The translations under genes and the position numbers were made by a program. Under the pieces are notes generated by a model that saw only the letters and a list, made by a program, of their open reading frames with translations, did not search any database and was not told the DNA's origin. Shown here in pieces: positions 46,882 to 59,682 of a stretch of DNA of 64,000 nt; the first letter of the stretch is position 1; each line of letters begins with the position of its first letter. The stretch comes from Sistotremastrum niveocremeum HHB9708 (lineage: Eukaryota; Basidiomycota; Agaricomycetes; Sistotremastrales; Sistotremastraceae): the NCBI GenBank assembly GCA_001630475.1, contig KV419404.1:768066-832065 (forward strand). The letters are read 5' to 3'.

Positions 46882-47717
46882 TTAGGAGAGAGAGATGAAA
46901 TAGGCCGAAAGCGTTCCGAGGTCATGCGTAGTAGCATCGCTGTAGGTTTGACGGCGTGATCCCGAGTATTTGAGAACCACCACTGGCCCGCACCTAAGTA
47001 AAAGTCAACCCCTTCGAATGGTCATCTCATATCAATGAGACACACCATGTCTTCCGCATCTGCCCAGATGTGATTCGATGGATGGCTTTGTTGGGTGGGG
47101 ATGCGCGAGCCATGGACACGGGACAGTACCAGACTTGAAGCGGAAAGCGGAGGGGCTCTTGATTAAGGCCTTGTGTCAGAATCAGACTGGCCGGGGTAGA
47201 TTCTGGGAAGTAGGAGTTGACGAGGGGACTGGGACAGGTCTGGCGTGTAGCACTAGATGTGGGCGTGCATTTGATCTCGATAATCCGGGCGCGGTCTGGA
47301 AAGCGGAGTCGTGAGTCGTGACTTCGGCATTCCCGGCGGGAAAAAAACGCGTCCGCACTCACCCTCGTTCGTTGACAACAGAAGGGCGCAGAAACTGAAA
47401 GCTTCTTGCTGTCCGTACATCCCTACACTCTGGGAGATTGTCGGTGGTGCCGTGTTGACTGGAGTGCATGATTTGCGATGCTGCGGCCAAGCCTGTCGCG
47501 AAGGATGGTTAAAACGCGTGCCAATAGACACCCTGTGGCTAGTACTGACCTGCTGCAAATGTTCTTCGCAACAGTACCAAGCTGGAGACAGAGAGTTCAG
47601 CTTTCGTGAAAAATCGAGACGAATGTTCTGTGGCATACCGCGTTGACATCTGGAGCACCACATTGAAGTAGGTCGGTGGCAAACATCGCAGGGATAAGAA
47701 ATATTATTGGCAGACAT
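46882..47717 (-). CDS. MYND-type zinc-finger protein (agaric family)
   Basis: The start is MSANNISYPCDVCHRPTSMW. The MYND finger is spread over three exons: CDVC...WCSRC, AWYCCEEHLQQ and AWPQHRKSC, giving the full set of zinc ligands. Next come QQEAFSFCALLLSTNE, DRARIIEIKCTP, LILTQGLNQEPLRFPL and ITSGQMRKTW, then by an intron CGPVVVLKYSGSRR to the stop at 46882. This tail is common to a large agaricomycete MYND family of unknown role. MYND domains bind proline-rich peptides; the partner is not known. Confidence 0.82.
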
Positions 47718-48373
47718 TTCGAGGACGGGTGTCTAAGTGTAGGGAAGAGGAGAGCTGGGGAGATTTTCTGTGTCTTCCATCATCAGGAGTTGGAACCCTG
47801 GCTTAAATACGGACCCGGCATCAATTGTACGGAAAAGGGTGCGAGATCCAGATTTGCCAGTCGTGATAATGGACACAGCGGCTCCACCCCGAAATCAAAT
47901 AAAAACTGGATCTTAGATCCCAATACGGGGACCCTGCAGCGCTGCCCGATCGAACTCATGGTCACAGCCGAAATAGGCACCAAGACTTACGACAAGGAAC
48001 ATGAGAAATAAACGACGTCAATGCCTCTCACGTTTCGGCGTTGAGAGGGGCAGTGATGGCGTCGAGGGTAATTGGCTACCCGCCGAATCAGTTTCAGCAA
48101 AGGCAGCCGGAGTATATTCACAGCTGTCAGGTTGATCACTTCCATCACATCATGCTCTTGTCTGTGCGCATACCAGGCGCTTTTTAAGACACCGGCCGAG
48201 GCTTGGGCCCGAGCAAACGAAGACCTCATCTCTGTGTTTATTCGCCTTCCAAGAATTTCGAATTTCGAAGCCAGTTTCTAAGCGGTCGTAACGGCTTTCG
48301 ATTGCGTCTCAGATTTCAGGCTCCGACCAAATTCATATTCGCAAGTTCTATCGTTCCTTGGGCAGCACCAGTA
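47718..48373. other. divergent intergenic stretch
   Basis: About 650 bp between the divergent MYND and Y14 genes. It should hold both promoters. No gene is seen. Confidence 0.4.
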
Positions 48374-49127
48374 ATGTCAGACAACGATGAGATGAATGTT
48401 GACGATGGTACGTGATCTACAACCCTCTCCATTTACGCGTTCTCTAAGCATCATTTCAAAATCACTAGGTCCCGGCGTGGTGCGGCGGCGCGGCCGTGGA
48501 TTCAGAAACGCAGGTGGGAGACAGACGTGGAATCAATAACGCTTTTCGTCAATTTTTTATCCAGGAGGAGAAGACGAGGCCCCTGTACCGGATCAAACCT
48601 ACGAACGTCTGGAAGGGAAAGAGGGTGATAGCGGGAAAGCAGCTCGGTGTGAGTCATTCATTGTTTCGGCGGCCACAGCCTCATAGCCAGTTTGCTGATG
48701 CATCTTCCGTTTTGTTTCCGTCTGACAGCCGTCGAAGGATGGATCGTTCTCGTAACCAATGTGCACGAGGAGGCGACAGAGGAGGATGTTCAAGATAAAT
48801 TCGCCGATTTTGGTGAAATAAAAAACTGTCATTTGAATCTGGATCGTCGAACCGGATATGTCAAGGTACGCCGCACAGTGATATATGTGATGTAGCCTTT
48901 CTGACTTAACCCCGTTCGTCTGTGATGTTGCTTAGGGTTACGCACTGGTCGAGTATGAAACTTATGAAGAGGCTCAAGCCGCCATTTCGGGTGCATCAGG
49001 GACTACGCTGTTGGAGCAAACATTACAATGCGACTTCGCGTTTGTTCGACCACCGCCGGCCGGCCCAAGACAGCGCGGAAGGGGTCGAGAAGGCCGTGGT
49101 CGAAGCGCAAGTCCAGGACGTCGATAG
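48374..49127 (+). CDS. RBM8A: Y14/RBM8A, exon junction complex core
   Basis: Y14 pairs with Mago in the exon junction complex on spliced mRNA. The start [11 protein letters not shown] leads into [15 protein letters not shown] and [20 protein letters not shown]. The RRM is [40 protein letters not shown], then [19 protein letters not shown] and CDFAFVRPP. The end is an RG-rich tail ([15 protein letters not shown]). Five exons join in frame. Y14 is small with a single RRM and this short tail, as here. Confidence 0.93.
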
Positions 49128-50492
49128 ACATCGTCCGCTCTGGATGACTCACGAGGAGAGTGACCGACCACTGACACTTTGTGCTATACTGTTGGCTCGA
49201 TACCGGTGTATACTACTTAATTTCACGCGACTTCATGCCGTGAACCAAAGAAATGTCTTCTCAATCTCCTACTAAGTGGTACTTTACAGCAAGTGTTTCA
49301 AGATGGATCTAGTTCACGCTACCTTTTGGCTTATGTTGAGATTCTGAAAGGTCGCTAGAACATCATACGGGAATGCGATGTCAATGTCATACACCTGGCT
49401 TTGGCAGTAAAAGATGGTAATGTTGAGGGTAATATTGGGTCGCACTCCCGGTTTGAAAAATTTCCCACAAGAGCCTATAGAGAAAGTACGAGGTGCGCGC
49501 AACTTGATTTGTGCAATGCTTCTGACGGGTACGAGGCGATAGTCGCCGCAAGAAATCTGTTTACAAGATGTTTTGCGCGAAAGCAGAGGTTCGACATAAA
49601 TTCTGGATGTGTATTAGTATAGTGATGAGTGACAAGTAATTTAACGAGACTCACCGCACAGGGTCACGTTATTGGACGATGAACGTTCAAAGCGAGGTGT
49701 GGAGAAGCATGTTACTCATCGTGTTGCGGGCGGGATGTGTTCGCACCGAGGGCCCGATGGTACAGTGGGTGATTTTCTTGCAGACAGTCTCGATTCAGAA
49801 GGCCCATCCATGCATGAATCCTTGGAGCCTGAGGCCCGAGAAGTTAAAACTGTAGCAATCCAAGGTGGTCAATATATCTGAACGACTGGCTTGCCCTGAA
49901 CACAAAAATACCCATTTCTTGAACCCTTCGCGTTTTGCCACCAAAATTGAGAATTCGCGAGATGCGGGGCCTGAATTAGTCGAGGTTCAAGTTCTTCGGG
50001 TTAGATAGAGCCATGGCTTCGCAGCAATTTGTCAGGGTCCTAGCGCATGGATGAACGATAGCGACCAACGAAAGGTTAGAAAAACCTGGTCAGAGGCTTT
50101 TGAAAGACCAGAAGGGAGACATTGTGGATAAATAGATGGCATGGAGGGTATTATGGTTGAAAACAGAAGTCGGAATTCGTGTTGTTTGATTAATCTTACA
50201 AGCTTCAAGTGCAAGTGGGAGCAAGAGTGGGAGAAGGATGCATCTCGACAGGACGCCTAAAAGACTGAGAAATTGGTGTCTTTTTAGTTCAAGAAATCGA
50301 GCTCAAATAACAAAGAAACAAGAGCGAATGTTTGAGGAAAGCATTCATAAGATCCACCAGTAAACAATGTTAGAACTCAGTAAGAACTTGGAAGGTGCGA
50401 CTCGGACGGAGTTTCAATTCGCATTCCTGCTTCCGTCGCGCCTTCCTATCGAGACTCAGACATCTTCAAGTCCTGCCAGCCTTACACAGACT
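49128..50492. other. intergenic stretch
   Basis: About 1.36 kb with short open frames only. The frame from 50367 runs into the HP1 ATG and is probably leader. Confidence 0.4.
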
Positions 50493-51490
50493 ATGGTGTC
50501 CTCGACCAAGGCCAAGGAACCTGTGGTTGATATGGAAGTCGAAGAACCCCAGGAGGCCACCAACGGCGACCAAAGTGACGAAGGCGAGAAAGAGGCTGAG
50601 GAGAATGGAGAACAGGCCGAAGAGGAATTCGAGATTGAGGAGATTCTGAAGCACAGTAAAGGATACTACGAAGAGGTGCGCACATATGGTTTGATGAAAC
50701 GCGTCGAGATACTGAAAGCTGTCGGATTAGGGCATATTCGCTTATTTTGTCAAGTGGAAGGGATATGCTGAAGACGAAAACACCTGGGTCAACGAACCGG
50801 ACGCGATGTGGGTCTTCTCTTCGTTGTTATTGGCTGGCAATGTCTGAGCTGTATCCCAGAGGCGCTCAGGACCTTATAACAGAGTACTGGGAGAAAAAGG
50901 GCGGAAGGCCTTCACCCACCAAAGGCAGGGGCAAGGCCACCAAGGGGCGAAAATCTGGAGCTTCAAATGCGTCGGCCGCGTCAGTCGAGCCTTCGGAGAA
51001 GGCTAGCGCGAGCAAAAGGAGTAATCAACGGAAACGCAAGCTTTCTGAAGAAACGGAGGATGAGGCTCCCTCAGCGTCGAAGCGCAAGGCACGCGAGAGC
51101 ACCGCCGACAGCGTACCCCAGGCAATCACTGTCGACGACGACGACGAAATTGGAAACATGCAACAGTGGATGTCCAAGAAGAATTGGGAATCGATAGTAA
51201 AAGAAATCAATACGGTCGAAAGAGACGCGAATGGCGAGTTGCTGATTTATTTCACGCTGTGCGTATCCACCCATGAATTCCCTTTTTTACTCCTCCTGAC
51301 GAAAGACGAAGTCATAACGGTAGCAAAGTTATGGAACCCGCCAAATTATGCCGCACAAGATTCCCCCAGAAAGTGAAAATTCGCATTACTGTTCTCATGT
51401 TCTCATGACTTTACTAATTATGGTTCTTGATAGATGGTGTCTTTCTACGAAAGTCATTTGCGATGGCGCGAACAAGACCCCGCTCCATAA
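50493..51490 (+). CDS. HP1/Swi6-like heterochromatin protein
   Basis: HP1 proteins bind H3K9-methylated nucleosomes and spread heterochromatin. An acidic N-terminus leads to a chromodomain across an intron: FEIEEILKHSKGYYEEG, IFAYFVKWKGYAED,ENTWVNEPDA. The aromatic cage positions (the F/Y before EIEEIL region, W in VKWKGY, and W in NTWVNE) are filled. A basic hinge (KGRGKATKGRKSG, KRSNQRKRKL) follows. The chromoshadow domain (about 51165-51480) reads MSKKNWESIVKEINTVER, ELLIYFTL, then CRTRFPQKMVSFYESHLRW. The final intron and a GT(g)CGT intron near 51260 are needed to reach this end. Start taken at MVSSTKAKEP. Confidence 0.9.
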
Positions 51491-53763
51491 GGTTGTACAA
51501 CAGGACTCTTGTTTATGTTTGTAAATGCCCTGCCACATTATACTGATCAAAGATTACATATGTGGTCTTCAAGGCGAGATCATCTTTTTTACTTATCGCG
51601 TTCTCTTTGCAAAATATTGTTCTTTTATGTCTGACCGTCGACGGTTCCTTGGATCGCTGCATCGTAACATATCCCTTTCTTGTTGTCACTTTATTGTTGT
51701 TAGTCTGTCCGAAGATCCATTCTATTGAATCTGAATCTAGTTTGATGTGGATCAGAGAGTCTAAGGATAGTAAAAAGCTGTACGTATACATGTTGTGAAG
51801 CCATCGTCACTTGAATATGACTCGAAGTCAAAGCGTAGCGAGTCAATGTGGGTGATGCGTTTATTGAAATGCCCGGATCTGCGAGAGAGTGACTGACGAG
51901 ATCTTTAGAAATTCGAAAGAAACAAAGATGCAACTTAACAACTACACAGAATTGAAGTCCTCGCTGATGGCTTCATACTGGGCAGATATCCCAGATCTCG
52001 ACACATTCCAAGGGCATCTGGTATCTTGTACGGCCATCGGACGAATCTGTTCGCACAGAGATCCATCAAGATTCCCATGCTTGTAAAAGCAATTGATGGT
52101 ATCGAGTCACAAGCGAGGGCCAGACCATGGAGCTTCTTGCTTGGACCTCGCTTAAGAATTCCAACTCGTCGGCGGTCATCCAAACAAAGGTGTTGTCATG
52201 AATATCCTTAAACGAAGCATAGCAGCGCTTTGCGAAGCTGATCGGGTATTTTCAATTTAATTCGGCCGTCATAATGAAACTTTACCATTACGCCCTGTGA
52301 CTACAATCTGCCAGATCTTAGCCCCATGGCCCAGAGAGGTAGACGGCCTAGTGGCGGCGGATGTAATCGACGGCGTCCGAAGATCTCGATGAATTGAAAC
52401 CACGTTGACCTCGAAGACGACGACGGCCCCGAGCCAAGTACCATCCATAGGTAGACAAACATAACGCCGGATTTATCTCCTACAATAGACATAACTTCTG
52501 GACAATGGTCCCCGCGTCAGAGTGCGTCGCCAACGTTCTCTACCCCGACCAACGTCGAGAATCGAATCAATCGATAGAGCTAGAACGACTATACTTATGA
52601 TGTTTGAAGCAAATCCAGTACTTGGATGGCTGTTGTATATATTGGGATAATTCGGTATACCTTGGAAGTTTGAACGCTGAGTCTGATTAAGATCCGACTC
52701 CCCTTCAGCCAGACTTGTTCGAAATGCCGCGTCCTTGCTGTCGGCTGGACTTGTGAGCACCGCTTACTATTCGGATGTTTCAAGCAGAAATCATTCGGAC
52801 AAAAAGCGTGCCGAGGCGAAGGAGGATCGTCGTAGGCGAACTGTCAAGATGTGCTATGTATTCTGACCGATGTCCCCGACGTCGAGGGGCATCAACGGAA
52901 GCACGTGAGATGAGATCAGGATATCATAGGCTTTGTGGCGTCGCCAATGCACAAGCTGGGATAGATGCGATGTGTTAAGGACGAGGAGAAGTCAAGGCCA
53001 CTTGGCAGAACAGATGGCCCAGATGGCAAAGGCACTTCCTAAGCCGGAAGAACGCATTACAACATAAAAGCTAAGGTGGTCACCTTCTACCTACTTACTG
53101 CTGTCAGTCCTGTCAATAGTGACACTACTTCTCTTCTGACCGTGTGCTGCGAACGAAGCTCTTGAAGCTTGAAAAACTCACCCGACCAACAGGCCAGTGT
53201 TGACTCCGTTGAGACTCGGGATGCCGAGACGGCCGTAGCTTTCGGGCACACAGTTCAGGGATGATGTGATTCCGGTGAAGATTCCCGCATTGAAGTGACG
53301 ACGACGTTCAAAAACTCAGAACAAGCCGCAGCATGATCAGGCAAAGAGGCAACGGGTTTGGCATCACGCAGCTGTCATGTAGAACTCGGTCGTGCGTCGA
53401 ATGAAACCTCTGAAACGGTTCGACTTGTCCAGAATATGCAATACTCGCTCACCGACAGGTTCAGTGGTCGAGGTCACGATCATAATTGACGTATGCAGCG
53501 AGAGTCTTCAACTCAAGCCAACTGGGGTTAAGCAGAAGCGAACAAATAGTCGTCAACATACCTCATCGCTTAGCGCTCGTTTGTTCGTCGTCACGATACC
53601 CAAATATCTTGATACTGCTCGTTGTGGAGTCTGGCGCAATTGCTGTTGACGTTCGTTACGATTTCCTGACAACCTCATTGTTGTGCCCGACAGCGAGCCT
53701 ATGGTTCTGACCCGAGACTCAGTTACAGCACCGGAGAACTTGAGTCGCTCAAATTCGTCCAAC
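51491..53763. other. gene-poor stretch with possible exon remnants
   Basis: About 2.3 kb. On the minus strand, 53180-53300 (GIFTGITSSLNCVPESYGRL) and 52985-53055 (SSGLGSAFAIWAICSAKWP) look like exons of some protein. I could not join them with splice sites in frame. This may be a decayed gene. Confidence 0.35.
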
Positions 53764-56353
53764 ATGGGTGGCAAAGGGAAGGGAAAATACGCGAATAGAC
53801 TTGCTCCTAGTCCTTTCTCAAAGGACGCAAACATCACGAACGAAACGACCTCTACGCAGGAATATGATATCTCGCATCCTGAGGACGGAAAGAGCCCAGT
53901 AGGTTTGCGAACTATGCCATCCTGGGTGAAGTCTGATGACGTTCAGAACACCACTCCCAAATCAAAAGGCAAGGGCAAAGGAAAGAAAGTACTCAAAGTT
54001 CGCACTCCCTCCGCCTCCATTTTGTCCTGAGTCTAATCAGAACAACCAGGTCGTTGCTAAGAAGTCGCGCTCTTCGCTTTGGGAGCGTTTAGCACCTTTG
54101 GTACTCCTCACGTTCACTGTTTACACTATCACAACATGTCCGACCGATTATCAAAATAAATCTCCAGTGTGCTGGGGATTGTCACAATACCGTGAACTTG
54201 TTCTAGAACCACTCATATATCCCCCTTTTCACGCCGCTCTTCGACATCCCCAGGTGGCTCCTCGTATTGCGCGAGTCCAGCCATACATTCATCAGTTCAT
54301 TCGTTTCAGCACACCATATGTCCAAGAAGGTCACAGACAATATCACCGTCATGTCGTACCAGCTTGGACAAAATATGTTACCCCTAGGATCAAGCAGCTG
54401 GAGGCGCAGATTTCTCCCTATATCCAACTTCTCCTGGCCAAATACGAAGCTCTTACCGCCCCGTATTATGCCAAATACCGGACATTGGCCGCCCCTTACT
54501 ATTCCAAAGTCCACGAACTCCAAACTCAGGTCCAGCCATACGTAGAGTATGCGATCACGAGAAGCGAGATCCAATACCGACGCTCTCTGCCTTATTTACG
54601 GCCTGCCTGGGAGCAAGCAAAACGCGTCCCCGGCCTCATTGTGACTCGAGTCTACTTACCTTCTATGCGGCTAAGAGAGATCTATATTGATCCTCATGCC
54701 ATCCGTGCATTCCGTCGTCTATCCGCCTTCGTCGTCGAGTACAGAAAGTTGTACGTCGATCGTCATGTTCTCAAGATCTGGACTCAGGTCCAGGAACTCG
54801 CGGTCGTGGAGTCTGGTTCGGCTGAGGAGTCTGCCACCATTACTTACAGCATTACTCACAGTATTCCATTGCCATCGGCTGACGAGCCAACATCGCACAA
54901 CATCGCTGAGGTGACTGTCACTGTCGATGCTGCATCGGAAACCCCTGAGACTGCATCCCTCGTCTCATCCACTCCCCTCATTACTCACTCATCTTCGGAA
55001 TCAATTCATACTCACTCCAGTTCTGTGCTCGCGTCTTCCTCGTCGTCTTTTTCATCGTTACCCACACCTGTGGCGCAATCTTCCGCCGCCGCCTCATCCA
55101 GTGCACCACCTGCCGATGATATCGACCCAGACTTCGAAGCCTTACTTCAGGATGTCTTCAGGGAGGGGACGGAATCGCAGAAAGAAGAAACCCCTACGCC
55201 TGGTAAAGCGTCAGTCCCTGAACCGACTGCTGAGTCTGAGGCTGAGAAGGAACGACGTCTCGCTGAAGTCGCACAGAAAAGGGCAGATGTCGTCGAACGT
55301 CATGCAAAGTGGGAAACTAAATTGCAACAACGACTGGCCGAATTGCTCGAATCTGTTCCGGAAGCCATCTCCAAAATTCGATTGGACGCGCTCGCAGAGA
55401 TCCAAGCTTCGAAATCTTTCGAGAAGGAAATCGAAAGAGTCAACTCGGAAGCTGAGAAGGCATTACGTAACTCGGAGAAGTACGTCAAGAGCTTAATTTC
55501 CGATGAGAAGTGGTCAAAGGAGGAGAAGGACCGCCTCTGGGAGAAAGTTCTGATAAAAGTGGACGAGAAGTTCGCTGATCGGATCCAATACGTGGAGCAG
55601 CTCGTCGGAACGTGGTGGCAAAACTTGACGGAGCAGGAACTCAAGATTGCCGAGGATGCTTTCGAGGAGCTGAGAGACCTCGGTGGCAAAGGACAGGCTG
55701 ATCTTGGAATGGATTATGCATGGCTCGAAGATGTTACATATCACGACTGGCAGGTGAGTTTCGTCGATTGTCTGTTGCTATCAAGGGGACGTCTAACATG
55801 TCACTCAACAGCGCTATCACGCATTAGCAGATGGTAAGTGCTCTGTCAGATTTCGATGTATGAATGCTCACCATTGCTTGTTCTAGTTGCAACCCATAAC
55901 CGTGTTGTTTTCTACGGCATGCAAGATGGGACTCATCCCAATGCGCCCGAAAATCCCATCTCGCAAATTCTCTCGAACCTTCAGACTGAATTGCAAGAAA
56001 TCGCTGATGGGTTTGAAGCTCAACTAACAAAAATCCAAAGAGAAGGATATTCTCGTATCACTGAACCTATTCCGGAGGAAACTGCGTCCGAGGAACCTAT
56101 CCCCTCAGAGACGGATGTCTCAGAACCACAATTCTCCATCTTGCCTATCGAGGTCCCCGAGTCTGTGCTGGAGATTGAACCCCTAGCAGTGCTGAGTAGA
56201 GGGAAAGAGGAGGTCGAGGAGGCTTTTCAACGCGCAGATCCCGATGCCTTTGATGCGGAAGCATCGCTTGCGTCTGATGCAAGCGAACCGCTCGCTGTCA
56301 ACGAAATTGTCTCTGCTGTGGAGTCAGAGGAGATCAAGCATACTGAGCTCTGA
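53764..56353 (+). CDS. membrane-anchored protein with amphipathic Tyr/Pro repeats, unknown function
   Basis: The protein starts MGGKGKGKYANRL (ATG 53764; an in-frame ATG at 53701 is an alternative). After an intron a hydrophobic segment (LAPLVLLTFTVYTI) could span a membrane. Next come apolipoprotein- or perilipin-like repeats of the form PY...Y..L..PYY.KY (about 54240-54600), a Ser-rich linker, and a long charged coiled coil (about 55230-55560). A conserved-looking part follows (DYAWLEDVTYHDWQRYHALAD, FYGMQDGTHPNAPENPI). Two short introns (near 55753-55811 and 55834-55887) precede an acidic tail. I know no named family; the repeats suggest a lipid or membrane surface role, which is inference. 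Confidence 0.7.
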
Positions 56354-56509
56354 TTATAATGTTATGTAGAGTACTGCTCATAATTTTTATCGATTTATGG
56401 ATCGCGATTTTGCATCCATTTCAAGCCAATCTGACGTTCGTCACGCGTCAGTCACACACCTCTTCTTCTGCTCATCCCTCTCCAGACTCCACATCGCCAT
56501 ATCAGTGTC

Positions 56510-58022
56510 ATGTCCCCCGAGTTAGTAGTAATATATTGATCTTGCGTCTTGAGAGCTTATTCTAATCCGATACTTCTCAGAGACGATAAGCAGGCCGTCG
56601 AAGACTTGGCCAATGGAACATCGACTTCCACATTAGAAGAATATATCGAACTGGGCAAACGGGCTTTCATTCTTCGTCAGTTTGAAGAAGCCGTGGATCA
56701 ATACGCGAAGGCTCTAGAATTACTGCGCGTTTCTATCTTCGTGCCACGGCAAGGACGATACTGAACTTGATTCCAGGCAGGAGAAGCACGGTGAAAATTC
56801 CGCGGAATCGGCGGACACTTGGTTACAATACGGGAAGGCATTACTGGAAAACGCCATTAGCCAGAATGCGGTGCTTGGGAAGGCAGATGATCAAGAATCA
56901 GAGGAACCAGACTCTCTGAAAGGTAAGAGTGCCTCGAATTGCGTTTGCGACGCGTTTGGCGCGTCAATCTCGCGTACAACTGGGACTAATAAATCCTAGA
57001 TAAGAAACGATTCTTCTTTGGAGCCGATGGGGAGGGTGCAGAGGGTGAAGATGATGCTGGGGTCCAGTTATCCGCGTTACCGGATGACGGCGAGGATGAA
57101 CCTGAGGACGAGAATGATGGAGACAGAGAGGATGCAAACTCGGAACCCGAAGACGACTTCGCAGTAGCTTGGGAAGCCCTGGAGACGGCGAAACTCATAT
57201 ATTCGCGTCAACAAGACGAAGGCGACGAGATCAAGCTCAAACTAGCCGACACCTATATCGCCCTTGGAGATGTTTCGCTGGAAACAGGTGCGATCGACAT
57301 TTTCTTGTGCATTCACAAGGCTCATCTTTCGTTCACAGAGAATTTTGACCAGGCTATCCTCGACTTCACAGCAGGGACTAAGCTCAAAATGGATATTCTC
57401 CCCTTCTCCTCTCGCCAAATCGCCGAAGCTCACTATAAACTGGGATTAGTCCTGGATCTGACTTCAGGGCGTCTGGCGGATGCAATCGAACACATGGAGA
57501 CAGCTATTGCGAGCGTGGATGCACGACTAACGGAGCTTCGAAACGGTCAACAAGGTGTCTTCGATCAAGCTGCTGAACCCCCGAAGGATTCAAAGGGTAA
57601 GGGGAAAGCGAAGAGGCTAGTGCGGGATCCATTGGTCCGAGATATGAGCTCGGAACAAATAGCCAGCGAAATCAAAGATCTGGAAGAAATGAAGCAAGAA
57701 TTGGAGTTAAAGGTCTGTCTCATAAGACAAAGATGTATTCCGCGCTGACCATAAGCTCTAGGTGGACGAGATAAAAACCGCACCTCATGACAAAACTGCC
57801 GGAACTGTCCCTGAACTGGTGGCCAAGACGTTGGATGCAGAGCTCAATGTATCCGGTCGATCGAACGTTGAGGGTGCCACCGTCAATGACCTCACGAGTA
57901 TGGTTAAGAAGAAAGCAAAGACTGCTGCTCCATCAGCAGACCTCAAGAGAAAAGCTGAAGATGATGTCGAATCAGCAAATGGATCATCAGATAAACGAGC
58001 TAAGGTTTCGGAGGAACCCTGA
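56510..58022 (+). CDS. NASP/Sim3/Hif1-type histone chaperone (SHNi-TPR)
   Basis: Members of this family carry H3-H4 and deliver it for chromatin assembly. Exon 1 is only MSPE. Next come the first TPR (LEEYIELGKRAFILRQFEEA), GENSAESADTWLQYGKALLE, a long acidic insertion inside a TPR (about 57010-57150) as in NASP, AWEALETAKLIYSRQQ, IYIALGDVSLE-type helices, and SSRQIAEAHYKLGLVLDL, which is the SHNi-TPR core. A coiled coil and a basic end (KRKAEDD...KRAKVSEEP) fit a nuclear signal. All introns traced keep phase. The gene is convergent with PRO2, 110 bp apart. Confidence 0.88.
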
Positions 58023-58132
58023 GTTTTACTTCACTGGTATTGCGCTCTCGTTGTACATTCGTCTGTGTTTTATTCCGTTACATACGTAGTGATATACCGT
58101 ACATCTCTCATTTACCTACTACATACGACTAC

Positions 58133-59682
58133 TTATCGGTATGGTGGGACATCAGTGTGAAGCGGCGTGTGCTTGAATGCCTTCTTTCCAACTCCAAACT
58201 CGCTCGCTATATGTCCTTTCCCGCTCTTGCTCTTGAGCATATACTTATAAATCACCAGACCCTCGAGTCCCACGGGCCCTCGTGCATGTATCTTTCCAGT
58301 GCTGATGCCAACCTCAGTGCCAAATCCATATCTGAAGCCATCGGCGAATCTTGTTGATGCATTCACGAAGGTCCCGGCACTATCGACTCCTCTACAGAAC
58401 ATCGAAGCAGAGGCGTCATTTTCGGTGACGATGCTGTCCGTATGGTGAGATGAATGAGAGTTGATGTGACGGATGGCGTCAGAGAGCGACGGCAGAGTTA
58501 AAACGGACATCGTTAAGGAAAGATGTTCGGTGTCGTAATCTGATCCTTGCGAGGGGGTGACTTGGTCTGCAGCGAAGGAGATCTTGGCGGAGGATAATGC
58601 TGTTTGAGTCAGACCGTCGCATCGCAGGTGGACTCCTCGAGAGACCAGTGCTGAGGCTACCTTAGGCCAAAGGGTGTGGAGAAGGGAACTGTGGACGATG
58701 AGTGTCTCTGCAGCGTTACATGCCGCAGGATAATCTGTCTGGGGAGGGATCACAATTGAGTTCGAGGTTAAGGAGGAAGGATCATACCTTGGAGTCCACC
58801 ACTACTCGCAACGCCGTTTCCTCATCTGCGCTTTCATCCAAGTAGACGTGGCATATACCATCCGCATGACCCATGACGGGAATACGCGTGCTATTCTGAA
58901 TATTCTTGACGAGAGCGTTACTTCCTCGTGGGATGACGAGATCGATGTACTCATCGAGTGCCAGCAATGATGACACCTCCTCGCGAGTCTGGATAGTCTG
59001 GATGTAAGCCGAGGGGATGGATGTTTTGGAGAGAGCAGATTGAATCGTTTCGCCCAGAAGAGATGCGGTTCTTGATGATTCCTTTCCGCCTTTCAAGATG
59101 GCAGCATTCCCTGGCAGCAGCGAAGTCGACGTCGATATAACAAGGGTTGCACAAGAAGTGTACGTACCTGATTTGATTGCTAAAGTCGCAATATTTACAA
59201 CCACCTCAGGTCTTGCTTCGAAGATCACCAACAGCACACCGATTGGACAGGAGACACGGAAAAGTTCGAGTCCATCGTCGAGTTCAGTGGCATAAGAGAC
59301 CACTCCACTCGGGTCTGGAAGATTTGCTACATCTAGCACCCCTTGAAGCATCGAATCCCACTTGTCGCCTGTCCGAAGGTCCAGTCGCTTCACCAAAGAC
59401 GTTGAAAGTCGACCAGCAGCGACCTCAGCATCGGCAGCCTAGAATGAAACGACATTGAAGCTTTATATTTACAAGGATCTTCAAAGAGCTCACCTCCATA
59501 TCTCGAGCATTGGCCAATAAAATGTCGTCCTTTCGCGCTGCTAGTTCATCGCGGATGAGATGAAGTGCCGTCACTCTCTCTGAGGGAGACAGTAGTTGCG
59601 AAGCCTCGAAGGCAAGGCGAGCGGCTCGTGCGATGCCCTCAGATGAAGATGAAGCTCCTGCAAGTTCTGATCGTGTGCTCAT
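58133..59682 (-). CDS. PRO2: gamma-glutamyl phosphate reductase
   Basis: This enzyme reduces gamma-glutamyl phosphate with NADPH to glutamate semialdehyde in proline synthesis. Motifs include ERVTALHLIRDELAARKDDI, RVSCPIGVLLVIFEARPEV, KSGNAAILKGGKES (after an intron), IPRGSNALVKNIQNSTRIPV, and GHADGICHVYLDESAD. The catalytic cysteine region is DYPAACNAAETLIVH. The end has ASTRFADGFRYGFGTEVGIS, ARGPVGLEGLVIYKY. All are standard for the family and the length is full. ATG 59682 begins MSTRSELAG. Introns lie near 59435-59490, 59110-59165 and 58745-58785. Confidence 0.95.
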
